Source: Scandinavium ludwigii_A (GTDB lineage Bacteria; Pseudomonadota; Gammaproteobacteria; Enterobacterales; Enterobacteriaceae). From it: DNA of 64,000 nt. The notes beneath the pieces are model-generated. The model did not search any database. It had not been told where the DNA came from and saw only the letters and a program-made list of their open reading frames with translations. Where the stretch lies: assembly GCA_050516505.1 (NCBI GenBank), contig CP191518.1:4402001-4466000 (forward strand). Reading direction: 5' to 3'. Numbering within the stretch: position 1 is the first letter of the stretch; the number at the start of each line of letters is the position of its first letter. The position numbers and the translations under genes are program-made. This document shows positions 1-9,205 of this stretch, in pieces.

Positions 1-275
1 AAACAGCAGCAGCACTGCATATCCTTGTAAAGGAAGAGAAACTGGCTCTGGATCTTTTAGAGCAGATCAAAAACGGCGGCGATTTCGAGAAGCTGGCGAA
101 GAAGCACTCCACCTGTCCGTCAGGCAGAAAAGGCGGTCATTTAGGTGAATTCAAACAGGGCCAGATGGTTCCAGCGTTTGATAAAGTGGTCTTCTCTTGC
201 CCAGTGCTGGAGCCAACTGGCCCACTGCACACCCAGTTCGGTTACCACATCATTAAAGTGCTGTACCGAAACTAA
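1..275 (+). CDS. ppiC: Peptidyl-prolyl cis-trans isomerase C (parvulin), 5' end missing
   Basis: The reading frame starts at base 3 and runs to TAA at 273-275. It covers all but the first one or two codons of a protein of about 93 residues, the usual length for PpiC. The parvulin fold is visible: an N-terminal ALHILVKEE strand, a CPSG...GGHLGEF loop, QMVPAFDKVVFS and the terminal QFGYHIIKVL. PpiC is a small cytoplasmic prolyl isomerase that catalyses cis-trans isomerisation of X-Pro bonds. It converges on ilvC, as in E. coli, with a stem-loop just after the stop codon. Identification is by protein recognition; only the start is lost at the window edge. Confidence 0.93.
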   Translation, partial: TAAALHILVKEEKLALDLLEQIKNGGDFEKLAKKHSTCPSGRKGGHLGEFKQGQMVPAFDKVVFSCPVLEPTGPLHTQFGYHIIKVLYRN

Positions 276-279
276 CAGT

Positions 280-309
280 AAGGCCTTCTCCTGGAGAAGG
301 CCTTTATTG
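280..309 (+). terminator. ppiC terminator stem-loop
   Basis: A perfect 11-bp stem (AAGGCCTTCTC / GAGAAGGCCTT) with a 3-nt loop lies 4 bases after the ppiC stop and is followed by a loose T-rich tail. Confidence 0.8.
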
Positions 310-315
310 TTTGTA

Positions 316-347
316 CCCTCTCCCACAGGGAGAGGGTCGGAGTGAGG
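316..347 (+). repeat. Dispersed CCCTCTCCC/GGGAGAGGG palindromic repeat, copy 1
   Basis: A CCCTCTCCC stem, ACA loop, GGGAGAGGG stem and a G-rich tail (GTCGGAGTGAGG) sit between convergent ppiC and ilvC. Related copies occur near 37566-37607, 55924-55960 and 55985-56010. It resembles the extragenic palindromic repeats found at gene ends in enterobacteria; here it may also act as the 3' end structure of ilvC. Confidence 0.65.
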
Positions 348-378
348 CATCAGGCAGCACCTGACACCCGACCTATTT

Positions 379-1854
379 TTAGCTTGCTACCGCAATACGC
401 TTCATATCTTTCATATATCCGCGCAGTTTCTTGCCAACGGTTTCGATCTCGTGGCTACGAATCGCTTCGTTCACGTCACGCAACTGAGCGTTATCTACCG
501 CGCCTTCAGCAATCGCTTTACCCAGGTCGCCGGTTTGCAACGTGGTCATGAACTCTTTCAGCAGCGGTACGCATGCGTAAGAGAACAGGTAGTTGCCGTA
601 CTCAGCGGTATCGGAGATAACCACGTTCATTTCATACAGACGCTTACGGGCAATGGTGTTCGCAATCAGCGGCAACTCGTGCAGTGACTCGTAGTAAGCA
701 GACTCTTCGATGATGCCGGAATCCACCATGGTTTCGAATGCCAGCTCAACGCCCGCTTTCACCATCGCAATCATCACGACGCCTTTATCGAAGTATTCCT
801 GCTCACCGATTTTACCGTCAAACTGCGGTGCAGTTTCGAACGCGGTTTTACCGGTTTCTTCACGCCAGGTCAGCAGTTTCTTATCGTCATTTGCCCAGTC
901 AGCCATCATGCCGGAGGAGAATTCGCCGGAGATGATGTCGTCCATATGTTTCTGGAACAGCGGTGCCATGATTTCTTTCAGCTGTTCGGACAGCGCGAAT
1001 GCACGGATTTTCGCCGGGTTAGACAGACGGTCCATCATCAGGGTGATTCCGCCCTGCTTCAGCGCTTCGGTGGTGGTTTCCCAACCGAACTGAATCAGTT
1101 TTTCTGCGTAAGACGGGTCAGTTCCTTCAGCCACCAGCTTGTCGAAGCACAGCAGAGAACCGGCCTGCAGCATACCGCACAGGATAGTCTGCTCGCCCAT
1201 CAAGTCAGATTTTACTTCTGCCACGAAAGAAGACTCGAGCACGCCAGCACGATGACCACCGGTGGCTGCCGCCCAGGCTTTAGCAATCGCCATACCTTCG
1301 CCTTTAGGGTCGTTTTCCGGGTGAACGGCGATCAGCGTCGGCACACCGAAACCACGTTTGTACTCTTCACGCACTTCGGTACCTGGGCATTTCGGCGCCA
1401 CCATGACTACGGTGATGTCTTTACGGATCTGCTCGCCTACTTCCACGATGTTGAAGCCGTGGGAGTAACCCAGCGCGGCGCCATCTTTCATCAGCGGCTG
1501 TACAGAACGCACAACATCTGAGTGCTGCTTGTCTGGCGTCAGGTTTACAACCAAGTCTGCCTGTGGAACCAGTTCTTCGTAAGTACCTACTTTAAAACCG
1601 TTTTCGGTCGCTTTACGCCATGATGCGCGCTTTTCTGCGATCGCTTCTTTACGCAGGGCGTAAGAGATATCCAGACCGGAGTCACGCATATTCAGGCCCT
1701 GGTTCAGACCCTGTGCGCCACAGCCGACGATGACCACTTTTTTACCCTGAAGATAGCTCGCGCCATCGGCGAATTCGTCACGCGCCATGAAGCGGCATTT
1801 GCCCAGCTGTGCCAGCTGCTGGCGCAGATTCAGTGTATTAAAGTAGTTAGCCAT
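379..1854 (-). CDS. ilvC: Ketol-acid reductoisomerase (class II, NADPH)
   Basis: 491 residues, exactly the length of E. coli IlvC. It converts 2-acetolactate to 2,3-dihydroxy-isovalerate (and the aceto-hydroxybutyrate analogue for isoleucine) by Mg-dependent isomerisation and NADPH reduction in the cytoplasm. The nucleotide-binding GCGAQG motif is at residues 44-49; the following Arg-rich segment fits NADPH preference. The KSDLMGEQ helix near residue 215 carries Mg ligands, and the duplicated C-terminal knot domain makes this the long class II form. The start MANYFNTLN is preceded by a GAGG-like site. It is divergent from its activator ilvY and separate from the ilvGMEDA operon. Confidence 0.98.
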   Translation of the reverse strand: MANYFNTLNLRQQLAQLGKCRFMARDEFADGASYLQGKKVVIVGCGAQGLNQGLNMRDSGLDISYALRKEAIAEKRASWRKATENGFKVGTYEELVPQADLVVNLTPDKQHSDVVRSVQPLMKDGAALGYSHGFNIVEVGEQIRKDITVVMVAPKCPGTEVREEYKRGFGVPTLIAVHPENDPKGEGMAIAKAWAAATGGHRAGVLESSFVAEVKSDLMGEQTILCGMLQAGSLLCFDKLVAEGTDPSYAEKLIQFGWETTTEALKQGGITLMMDRLSNPAKIRAFALSEQLKEIMAPLFQKHMDDIISGEFSSGMMADWANDDKKLLTWREETGKTAFETAPQFDGKIGEQEYFDKGVVMIAMVKAGVELAFETMVDSGIIEESAYYESLHELPLIANTIARKRLYEMNVVISDTAEYGNYLFSYACVPLLKEFMTTLQTGDLGKAIAEGAVDNAQLRDVNEAIRSHEIETVGKKLRGYMKDMKRIAVAS

Positions 1855-1936
1855 GGTGATACCTCGTGATGTTGTACTGTCTTATTGTTCGGTTCGCGTT
1901 TTGCGAGATTGGAACCACATTACAACAGGAAATTTA

Positions 1937-1982
1937 TTGCGGAAATTGATATATTCACAACATCACGTTGCAATTTCTGCAA
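1937..1982. promoter_or_regulatory. IlvY operator region between ilvC and ilvY
   Basis: The 151-bp ilvC/ilvY gap contains a perfect interrupted palindrome TTGCA-N5-TGCAA at 1968-1982 and a second, imperfect copy (TTGCGGAAATTGATA) at 1937-1951. In E. coli IlvY binds two tandem operators here, and acetolactate or acetohydroxybutyrate switches on ilvC. The palindrome is seen directly; its assignment to IlvY is from family knowledge. Confidence 0.7.
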
Positions 1983-2005
1983 TATGAAATCGTGGGGTAT
2001 CTTCT

Positions 2006-2896
2006 GTGGATTTACGCGATCTGAAAACCTTCCTGCATTTGGCGGACAGCCGCCACTTTGGCCGAAGCGCGCGGGCGATGCATGTCAGTCCTTCCACGCT
2101 TTCGCGACAAATTCAGCGGCTGGAAGAAGATCTGGGTCAGGCGCTGTTTGTGCGCGATAACCGCACCGTGACCCTCACCGAAGCCGGTGAAGAGCTGCGC
2201 ACCTTTGCTCAACAAACGCTGTTGCAGTATCAGCAACTGCGTCACACCATCGACCAGAAAGGGCCCTCGCTCTCCGGCGAGCTGCATCTGTTTTGCTCGG
2301 TAACCGCCGCCTACAGCCATTTACCGCCGATTTTGGATCGTTTCCGCGCGGAGCATCCTTCCGTGGAAATCAAGCTCACCACCGGTGATGCCGCCGATGC
2401 GATGGAAAAAGTGGTGACCGGCGAGGCCGATTTAGCCATTGCAGGGAAACCGGAAACCCTCCCTGGCGCAGTGGCATTTTCGATGCTGGAGAATTTAGCG
2501 GTGGTGCTGATTGCCCCGGCGCTCGCCTGTCCGGTACGTACGCAGGTGGCGCAGGAGAAACCTGACTGGTCAACGGTGCCGTTTATCATGGCTGATCAGG
2601 GCCCGGTGCGCCGGCGCATTGAGCTGTGGTTCCGTCGTCATAAAATCAGCAATCCGTCGATATATGCCACCGTCGGCGGTCATGAAGCGATGGTGTCGAT
2701 GGTGGCGCTCGGCTGCGGCGTGGCGCTTATCCCAGAAATCGTGCTGGAAAACAGCCCTGAACCGGTGCGTAACCGCGTGATGATTCTCGAGCGCAGCGAT
2801 GAAAAAACGCCGTTTGAGCTCGGCGTGTGCGTACAAAAAAAGCGGCTACATGAGCCGCTTATTGACGCTTTCTGGACGATCCTGCCGAACCATTAA
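2006..2896 (+). CDS. ilvY: LysR-type activator of ilvC
   Basis: 296 residues starting at GTG (2006), with a GGGG ribosome site 9-12 bases upstream; the sequence MDLRDLKTFLHLADSRHFGRSA matches IlvY from its first residue. The winged helix-turn-helix is at residues 1-60 (SARAMHVSPSTLSRQIQRLEEDLG) and the periplasmic-binding-protein-like effector domain follows from about residue 90. It activates ilvC when the KARI substrates accumulate and represses itself. Its TAA overlaps the ilvA stop codon on the other strand by 4 bp (2893-2896), so the two convergent genes share the TTAA end. Confidence 0.96.
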   Translation: MDLRDLKTFLHLADSRHFGRSARAMHVSPSTLSRQIQRLEEDLGQALFVRDNRTVTLTEAGEELRTFAQQTLLQYQQLRHTIDQKGPSLSGELHLFCSVTAAYSHLPPILDRFRAEHPSVEIKLTTGDAADAMEKVVTGEADLAIAGKPETLPGAVAFSMLENLAVVLIAPALACPVRTQVAQEKPDWSTVPFIMADQGPVRRRIELWFRRHKISNPSIYATVGGHEAMVSMVALGCGVALIPEIVLENSPEPVRNRVMILERSDEKTPFELGVCVQKKRLHEPLIDAFWTILPNH

Positions 2897-4437
2897 CCCG
2901 CAAGGAAGAAACGGAATGCCGGATTACTGGTTTCATCGTGACACTCGTAGCCCAGCTCGCTGAGTCGGGTTTCGAAATCCGGCTCGTGCTCGCCCAGTTC
3001 AAAACCGGCTAACACGCGACCGTAGTCGGTGCCGTGGCTGCGATAGTGGAACAACGAAATATTCCAGTGGGTACCGAGGGTGTAGAGAAACTTCAGCAAT
3101 GCGCCGGGCGATTCCGGGAATTCGAAGCTGTACAGCCGTTCCTGCAACGGTTTTGAAGGACGCCCGCCGACCATGTAGCGAACGTGCAGCTTCGCCATTT
3201 CATCGTCAGACAAATCCACCACGCTGTAACCCCCGTCATTCAGCAGACCGAGGATCTCTTTGCGCTCTTCCTGGCCACGACTGAGACGCACCCCGACGAA
3301 AATACAGGCGTCTTTGGCATCGGCAAAACGGTAGTTAAATTCCGTTACCGAGCGCCCACCAAGTAGCTGGCAAAACTTGAGGAAACTGCCCTTCTCTTCC
3401 GGGATGGTCACCGCCAGTAGCGCTTCACGCTGTTCGCCCAACTCGCAGCGTTCAGACACATAGCGCAATCCGTGGAAATTAACGTTCGCCCCTGATAGCA
3501 CGTGCGCCAGGCGTTCGCCGCGAATATTGTGCTGTGCGATGTATTTTTTCATCCCCGCCAGCGCCAACGCACCAGACGGTTCCGCCACCGCGCGCACATC
3601 TTCGAACAGGTCTTTCATTGCCGCACAAATTGCATCGCTGTCGACGGTGACGATATCGTCGAGATACTCCTGGCACAGCCGGAAGGTTTCATCGCCAATG
3701 CGCTTCACCGCCACGCCTTCAGCAAACAGCCCGACGCGTGGTAAATCAACCGGATGCCCGGCATCCAGCGCCGCTTTCAGACAGGCTGAATCTTCCGCTT
3801 CCACCGCGATCACTTTGATTTGCGGCATCAGCTGTTTGATAAGCACCGCGACACCAGCCGCCAGACCGCCACCGCCGACCGGCACAAATACGCGATCGAG
3901 ATGCGCATCCTGCTGAATCAGCTCCAGCGCCAGCGTGCCCTGTCCGGCAATCACCATCGGGTGATCGAACGGTGGCACCCAGGTAAAGCCCTGCTGCTGC
4001 GCCAGTTCGATAGCTTTGGCCTTGGCCTCATCGAAATTCGCGCCATGCAGCAGCACTTCGCCACCAAAGCTGCGCACCGCATCAACTTTGATATCCGCGG
4101 TCGCCACCGGCATCACAATCAGCGCTTTAATGCCCAGTCGGGCCGACGAGAACGCCACACCCTGGGCGTGATTTCCCGCAGAAGCCGTAATCACGCCACA
4201 CGCTTTTTGCTCTTCGGTCAGGCTCGCCATCATCGCGTACGCGCCGCGAAGCTTGAAACTGTGAACCGGCTGACGGTCTTCGCGTTTCACCAGCACCACG
4301 TTGTCGAGACGGGCGGAGATTTTCTCCATCTTCTGCAACGGCGTGACCTGCACGGCTTCATAGACCGGCGCACGCAGCACCGCTCTGAGATATTCCGCCC
4401 CCTCAGGGGCGGTGGATAGCGGTTGGGATTCGGCCAT
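2893..4437 (-). CDS. ilvA: Biosynthetic threonine deaminase
   Basis: 514 residues, the E. coli length. PLP-dependent removal of water and ammonia from L-threonine gives 2-oxobutanoate, the committed step to isoleucine. The Schiff-base lysine is K62 in HSFKLRGAY, and a PVGGGGLAAG phosphate-binding loop follows in the catalytic half. Residues from about 330 form two ACT-like regulatory domains (ELGEQREALLAV..., ERLYSFEFPESPGAL...) for isoleucine inhibition and valine activation, which marks the biosynthetic IlvA rather than the short catabolic TdcB. Last gene of the ilvLXGMEDA operon; the start is only 2 bases after the ilvD stop, suggesting translational coupling. Confidence 0.98.
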   Translation of the reverse strand: MAESQPLSTAPEGAEYLRAVLRAPVYEAVQVTPLQKMEKISARLDNVVLVKREDRQPVHSFKLRGAYAMMASLTEEQKACGVITASAGNHAQGVAFSSARLGIKALIVMPVATADIKVDAVRSFGGEVLLHGANFDEAKAKAIELAQQQGFTWVPPFDHPMVIAGQGTLALELIQQDAHLDRVFVPVGGGGLAAGVAVLIKQLMPQIKVIAVEAEDSACLKAALDAGHPVDLPRVGLFAEGVAVKRIGDETFRLCQEYLDDIVTVDSDAICAAMKDLFEDVRAVAEPSGALALAGMKKYIAQHNIRGERLAHVLSGANVNFHGLRYVSERCELGEQREALLAVTIPEEKGSFLKFCQLLGGRSVTEFNYRFADAKDACIFVGVRLSRGQEERKEILGLLNDGGYSVVDLSDDEMAKLHVRYMVGGRPSKPLQERLYSFEFPESPGALLKFLYTLGTHWNISLFHYRSHGTDYGRVLAGFELGEHEPDFETRLSELGYECHDETSNPAFRFFLAG

Positions 4438-4439
4438 GA

Positions 4440-6290
4440 TCAGCCCCCAAGTTTGGATTTATCGCGCACTGCACCTTTGTCTGCACTGGTCGCCAGGCTG
4501 GCGTAGGCACGCAGCGCGAAGGAAACCTGACGTTCGCGATTGCGCGGAGTCCAGGCCTGTTCGCCACGGGCATCCTGCGCTTCACGACGCGCAGCCAGTT
4601 CCTGATCGCTCAACTGCAACTGAATGCCACGGCTCGGAATGTCGATAGCAATCATGTCGCCGTCTTCAATCAGCGCGATATTGCCACCGCTTGCCGCTTC
4701 CGGTGAGACGTGGCCGATAGACAGACCCGACGTGCCGCCGGAGAAGCGTCCGTCGGTGACCAGCGCACAAGCTTTGCCGAGGCCCATTGATTTCAGGAAG
4801 GTGGTTGGGTAAAGCATTTCCTGCATACCCGGCCCGCCTTTTGGCCCTTCGTAGCGGATAACCACCACGTCGCCGGCAACCACTTTACCGCCGAGAATCG
4901 CTTCTACCGCGTCATCCTGGCTTTCGTATACTTTCGCCGGACCGGTGAATTTCAGATTACTGTCGTCCACGCCCGCGGTTTTCACGATGCAGCCATTTTC
5001 CGCGAAGTTACCGTACAACACTGCCAGACCACCGTCCTGACTGTAGGCGTTTTCCAGTGAGCGGATACAACCTTCGGCGCGATCGTCGTCCAGTGTGTCC
5101 CAACGGCAGTTTTGCGAGAAGGCCTGAGTGGTACGAATACCGGCTGGGCCCGCACGGAACATGGTTTTCACCGCGTCATCTTTGGTCAGCATCACATCGT
5201 ACTGATCCAGCGTCTGCGGCAGTGACAGCCCCAGTACGTTTTTCACGTCGCGGTTCAGCAGCCCAGCGCGGTCCAGCTCGCCGAGAATACCGAGGACGCC
5301 ACCGGCACGGTGAACATCTTCCATGTGATATTTCTGCGTACTTGGCGCGACTTTACACAGCTGCGGCACATTGCGGGACAGCTTGTCGATGTCCGTCATG
5401 GTGAAGTCAATTTCCGCTTCCTGCGCGGCGGCCAGCAAGTGCAGAACGGTATTGGTGGAACCGCCCATGGCGATATCCAGCGTCATCGCGTTCTCAAACG
5501 CAGCTTTGCTGGCGATGTTACGCGGCAGTGCAGACGCGTCGTCCTGTTCGTAATAACGCTTCGTCAGCTCAACGATGCGCGTACCGGCATTGAGGAACAG
5601 GTCCTTACGGTCGGCGTGCGTTGCCAGCAGCGAGCCATTGCCCGGCTGCGACAGGCCCAGCGCTTCGGTCAGGCAGTTCATCGAGTTGGCGGTGAACATG
5701 CCGGAACAGGAACCACAGGTCGGACACGCGGAGCGCTCAATCTGATCGCTCTGCTCGTCGGACACTTTAGGGTCCGCGCCCTGAATCATCGCATCAACCA
5801 GGTCCAGCTTGATGATCTGATCGGAAAGCTTGGTTTTACCGGCTTCCATCGGGCCACCGGAAACAAAGATCACAGGAATATTCAGGCGCAGAGACGCCAT
5901 CAGCATCCCCGGGGTAATTTTATCGCAGTTGGAGATACACACCATGGCATCGGCGCAGTGGGCGTTCACCATGTATTCCACGGAATCGGCGATCAGTTCG
6001 CGCGACGGCAGCGAATACAGCATGCCCCCGTGGCCCATGGCGATGCCGTCATCGACGGCGATGGTGTTGAATTCTTTTGCCACGCCGCCGGAGGCTTCGA
6101 TTTGCTCAGCAACCAGTTTACCAAGGTCGCGTAAATGGACGTGGCCTGGCACGAACTGGGTAAACGAGTTCACAACGGCAATAATGGGTTTGCCGAAATC
6201 GGCGTCTGTCATCCCGGTGGCGCGCCACAGCGCGCGGGCACCCGCCATATTACGGCCGTGGGTGGTAGTGGCGGAACGATACTTAGGCAT
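4440..6290 (-). CDS. ilvD: Dihydroxy-acid dehydratase (Fe-S)
   Basis: 616 residues, the E. coli length. It dehydrates 2,3-dihydroxy-isovalerate and 2,3-dihydroxy-3-methylvalerate to the 2-oxo acids of valine and isoleucine. Iron-sulfur ligands are visible: the CISNCDKITPG segment (C122) and CPTCGSCSG (C189-C195). The Mg-binding DDG motif is at residues 80-82. The cluster in E. coli IlvD is sensitive to superoxide. It lies between ilvE and ilvA in the operon. Confidence 0.98.
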   Translation of the reverse strand: MPKYRSATTTHGRNMAGARALWRATGMTDADFGKPIIAVVNSFTQFVPGHVHLRDLGKLVAEQIEASGGVAKEFNTIAVDDGIAMGHGGMLYSLPSRELIADSVEYMVNAHCADAMVCISNCDKITPGMLMASLRLNIPVIFVSGGPMEAGKTKLSDQIIKLDLVDAMIQGADPKVSDEQSDQIERSACPTCGSCSGMFTANSMNCLTEALGLSQPGNGSLLATHADRKDLFLNAGTRIVELTKRYYEQDDASALPRNIASKAAFENAMTLDIAMGGSTNTVLHLLAAAQEAEIDFTMTDIDKLSRNVPQLCKVAPSTQKYHMEDVHRAGGVLGILGELDRAGLLNRDVKNVLGLSLPQTLDQYDVMLTKDDAVKTMFRAGPAGIRTTQAFSQNCRWDTLDDDRAEGCIRSLENAYSQDGGLAVLYGNFAENGCIVKTAGVDDSNLKFTGPAKVYESQDDAVEAILGGKVVAGDVVVIRYEGPKGGPGMQEMLYPTTFLKSMGLGKACALVTDGRFSGGTSGLSIGHVSPEAASGGNIALIEDGDMIAIDIPSRGIQLQLSDQELAARREAQDARGEQAWTPRNRERQVSFALRAYASLATSADKGAVRDKSKLGG

Positions 6291-6346
6291 GCTCTGTTTA
6301 CTCCCGTCTATCTGTTAAATGGGACGGTGCGTGCCGTCCCATTGTT

Positions 6347-7279
6347 TTATTTCGGATTAACTTGATCCAACCAACCCCATTTATCTTCGGTTTCACCGGT
6401 AAAGAGGCCAAAGAATGCTTGCTGAATACGTTTGGTGACCGGGCCACAGCGGCCTTCGCCCACCTGGATGCGGTCGACACTGCGAACCGGCGTGATTTCT
6501 GCGGCGGTACCGGACATGAACACTTCGTCAGCCAGATACAGCGATTCGCGGGACAGCACCTGCTCGCGAACTTCAATATTGAGGTCTTTCGCCAGTTTGA
6601 TGATGGCATCACGGGTAATGCCCGGCAGCGCGGAAGAGGTAAACGGCGGGGTGAACAGAATGCCGTCTTTCACTTCGAACAGGTTCTCGCCTGCGCCTTC
6701 AGAGATATAGCCGTTCACATCCAGCGCGATCCCTTCCTGGTAGCCGTGACGACGCGCTTCGCTGCCGACCAGCAATGAGGAAAGGTAGTTCCCGCCCGCT
6801 TTCGCTGCGGTTGGAATAGTGTTTGGTGCCACGCGATTCCAGGAAGACACCATTGCGTCGATCCCTTGATCCAGCGCTTCTGCGCCGAGATATGCACCCC
6901 AAGGGAAAGCGGCAATGATAACGTCAGTGTTGTAACCGTCTGGCGGGTTCACGCCCATACCGACATCACCAACGAACACCAGCGGACGAATATAGGCACT
7001 GGTCAGGTTGTTTTTACGGATAACGTTACGGCAAGCTTCCATCAGTTCATCAACGCTCTGAGAAACCGGGAAACGATAAATTTTGGCTGAATCATGCAGA
7101 CGCTGCATGTGTTCACGATGACGGAACACCACCGGGCCTTTGTGAGAATCGTAGCAACGGATGCCTTCGAAGACGGACGTCCCGTAATGCAAAGCGTGGG
7201 ACATCACGTGCACCTTCGCTTCACCCCATGGGGTCATCTCACCATTAAACCAGATGTAATCAGCTTTCTTCGTCGTCAT
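6347..7279 (-). CDS. ilvE: Branched-chain amino acid aminotransferase
   Basis: 310 residues, one longer than E. coli IlvE at the C-terminus. This fold-type IV PLP enzyme transfers the amino group of glutamate to the 2-oxo acids of isoleucine, leucine and valine. The Schiff-base lysine is K160 in PTAAKAGGNYLSS; SEGAGENLFEVK and LPGITRDAIIKLA are class-IV aminotransferase signatures. The hexameric enzyme acts in the cytoplasm. It is separated from ilvM by 17 bases and from ilvD by 56. Confidence 0.98.
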   Translation of the reverse strand: MTTKKADYIWFNGEMTPWGEAKVHVMSHALHYGTSVFEGIRCYDSHKGPVVFRHREHMQRLHDSAKIYRFPVSQSVDELMEACRNVIRKNNLTSAYIRPLVFVGDVGMGVNPPDGYNTDVIIAAFPWGAYLGAEALDQGIDAMVSSWNRVAPNTIPTAAKAGGNYLSSLLVGSEARRHGYQEGIALDVNGYISEGAGENLFEVKDGILFTPPFTSSALPGITRDAIIKLAKDLNIEVREQVLSRESLYLADEVFMSGTAAEITPVRSVDRIQVGEGRCGPVTKRIQQAFFGLFTGETEDKWGWLDQVNPK

Positions 7280-7296
7280 TGTTCTTCCTTTTGCGC

Positions 7297-7560
7297 TCAG
7301 GCGCGGATTTGTTGTGATGTTGTTGTTCGTTGCTGGATCTCGACGCGGGCGACGTCTACCAGTTTGCTTAACTGACTAAACAGTAATTCGACTGGACGAA
7401 GGCTGGCAACGGTCAATTCAATATTTATGTTCTGGGCGTCGATGGCGGTTTCCATATTCATGGCACAAATTTGAAAGCCACGATGGCGGACCACACGCAA
7501 AACGCGCTCTAACGTTTCCGGGTTGAAGCGGGCCTGTACGGCAACCTGATGATGCATCAT
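7297..7560 (-). CDS. ilvM: Acetolactate synthase II small regulatory subunit
   Basis: 87 residues, the E. coli length, starting MMHHQVAVQARFNPETLERV. It is a single ACT-type domain, the regulatory partner of the large subunit IlvG; AHAS II is valine-resistant in known enterobacteria. Its start overlaps the ilvG stop by 4 bases (7557-7560, ATGA type), typical of coupled expression of enzyme subunits. The C-terminal TTTSQQIRA is identical to the K-12 protein as I remember it. Confidence 0.96.
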   Translation of the reverse strand: MMHHQVAVQARFNPETLERVLRVVRHRGFQICAMNMETAIDAQNINIELTVASLRPVELLFSQLSKLVDVARVEIQQRTTTSQQIRA

Positions 7561-9203
7561 GATAATTTCTCCAGCATTTCTGCATTACTGGCACCCGGCG
7601 GTACCAGCGGCCAGACGTTTTCGAGTTCGTCGATTGAGACATGAAGCAGGTATGGCCCGGTGCTGTTCAGCATGGTGTCGAGGGCCGCTTCAACCTGGTC
7701 TTTACGGGTGATGTGCTGACCAGGAATGCCAAAGGCACTGGCCAGTACGAGGAAATCAGGGTTATCGGTGAGCGTAGTTTCGCTGTAGCGCTCCTGGAAA
7801 AAGAGCTGCTGCCACTGACGAACCATTCCCAGACGTTGGTTGTCGAGAATGACAATCTTCACCGGCAGCTGCTTACGCTTCACGGTGCCAAGCTCCTGCA
7901 CGTTCATCATGAACGAGCCATCCCCGGAAATGCAGATAACGGTATCGTTCGGACGCGCAACCTGCGCACCCACAGCCGCTGGCAGGCCAAAGCCCATCGT
8001 GCCTAAGCCGCTGGAGGTGATGAAATTTTCAGGGTGGGTATAGGTCATATGTTGCGCCGACCACATCTGATGTTGGCCGACGTCGGTCGTCACCACGCTA
8101 TTGGCCGGTTTGCGGTCGGACAGCTGTTTGAGCAGTAACGGCGCGTAAATGGCTTCGCCCGGATGGTCGTAGCGCCAGGCGTTCTCGGCACGTAATTCCG
8201 CTGTGTGTTTACGCCACGCATCGATATTCAGCGGCTGTTGCAGTGCAGGTAACAACGTATTCAAATCAGCCTGCAGACCCACATGAACCTGACGCAGCTT
8301 GTTCAGCTCCGCCGGGTCGATATCCATGTGGATGACTTTCGCATTCGGGGCAAAGGTATTCAGCTTGCCGGTCACGCGGTCATCGAAGCGGGCGCCGACG
8401 GCAATCAGCAAATCACACTGCTGAACTGCGAGGTTGGCCGCTTTGGTGCCGTGCATGCCCAGCATCGCCAGATAGTACGGGTAATCTGCATCGACTGCAC
8501 CGAGCCCTTTCAACGTGCAGGTGACGGGCATTTGCGTAACCGCAATAAACTCGCGCAGGGCAGGAACCGCTTGCGCCATCCCGACGCCACCGCCAACGTA
8601 CAGTATCGGCTGGCTGGCCTGGGCAATCATCTGGCGAGCCTGTTCAACGTCTTCGAATGGAAAAGCCGTTTCGTCTTCGACCGTGGAAAAATGCGGCTCA
8701 AGCGCGGCGCTGGCGACCTGAATATCTTTCGGTATATCAATCAGAACCGGGCCAGGACGGCCTGAGTTTGCTACCTGGAAAGCTTCAGCCATTACACGAG
8801 GCAGTTCTTCCAGCGACTGCACCAGAAAACTATGTTTGGTGCAGGCCAGTGATAAACCGAGAACGTCCACTTCCTGAAAAGCATCGGTGCCGATAAACGA
8901 GGAAGCGACCTGCCCGGTAATGGCCACGACCGGAACGGAATCCAGCAGCGCATCGGCAAGACCGGTGATGAGGTTGGTGGCTCCTGGGCCGGAAGTGGCC
9001 ATACACACACCGGTTTTACCCGTTGCGCGGGCATAGCCAATCGCCGCCATTGCCGCGCCCTGCTCATGGCGACACAGCAGATGTTCAACGCCACCGTCGT
9101 ACAACGCATCGTAGATAGGCATTATGGCGCCGCCCGGATAGCCGAATACGGTCTCGACTCCCTGCGCGCGCAACGCATGTACCACCCACTGAGCCCCATT
9201 CAT
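7557..9203 (-). CDS. ilvG: Acetolactate synthase II large (catalytic) subunit, intact
   Basis: 548 residues from ATG at 9203 (MNGAQWVVHALRAQG). The frame stays open 28 codons further upstream, but that stretch covers the ilvX micro-gene and part of the attenuator spacer, so the inner ATG with GGGGAAG upstream is the real start. It is a ThDP- and FAD-dependent enzyme that condenses pyruvate with pyruvate or 2-oxobutanoate. E47 in CRHEQGAAM is the ThDP-activating glutamate; the GDGSFMMN...LDNQRLGMV segment is the ThDP/Mg motif. In E. coli K-12 this gene is broken by a frameshift; here it is full length, so AHAS II should be active. Confidence 0.97.
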   Translation of the reverse strand: MNGAQWVVHALRAQGVETVFGYPGGAIMPIYDALYDGGVEHLLCRHEQGAAMAAIGYARATGKTGVCMATSGPGATNLITGLADALLDSVPVVAITGQVASSFIGTDAFQEVDVLGLSLACTKHSFLVQSLEELPRVMAEAFQVANSGRPGPVLIDIPKDIQVASAALEPHFSTVEDETAFPFEDVEQARQMIAQASQPILYVGGGVGMAQAVPALREFIAVTQMPVTCTLKGLGAVDADYPYYLAMLGMHGTKAANLAVQQCDLLIAVGARFDDRVTGKLNTFAPNAKVIHMDIDPAELNKLRQVHVGLQADLNTLLPALQQPLNIDAWRKHTAELRAENAWRYDHPGEAIYAPLLLKQLSDRKPANSVVTTDVGQHQMWSAQHMTYTHPENFITSSGLGTMGFGLPAAVGAQVARPNDTVICISGDGSFMMNVQELGTVKRKQLPVKIVILDNQRLGMVRQWQQLFFQERYSETTLTDNPDFLVLASAFGIPGQHITRKDQVEAALDTMLNSTGPYLLHVSIDELENVWPLVPPGASNAEMLEKLS

Positions 9204-9205
9204 AG

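Noticed and set aside
5310..6134. Plus-strand 274-codon frame opposite ilvD
   Set aside because: Antisense shadow of ilvD with shadow-like composition.
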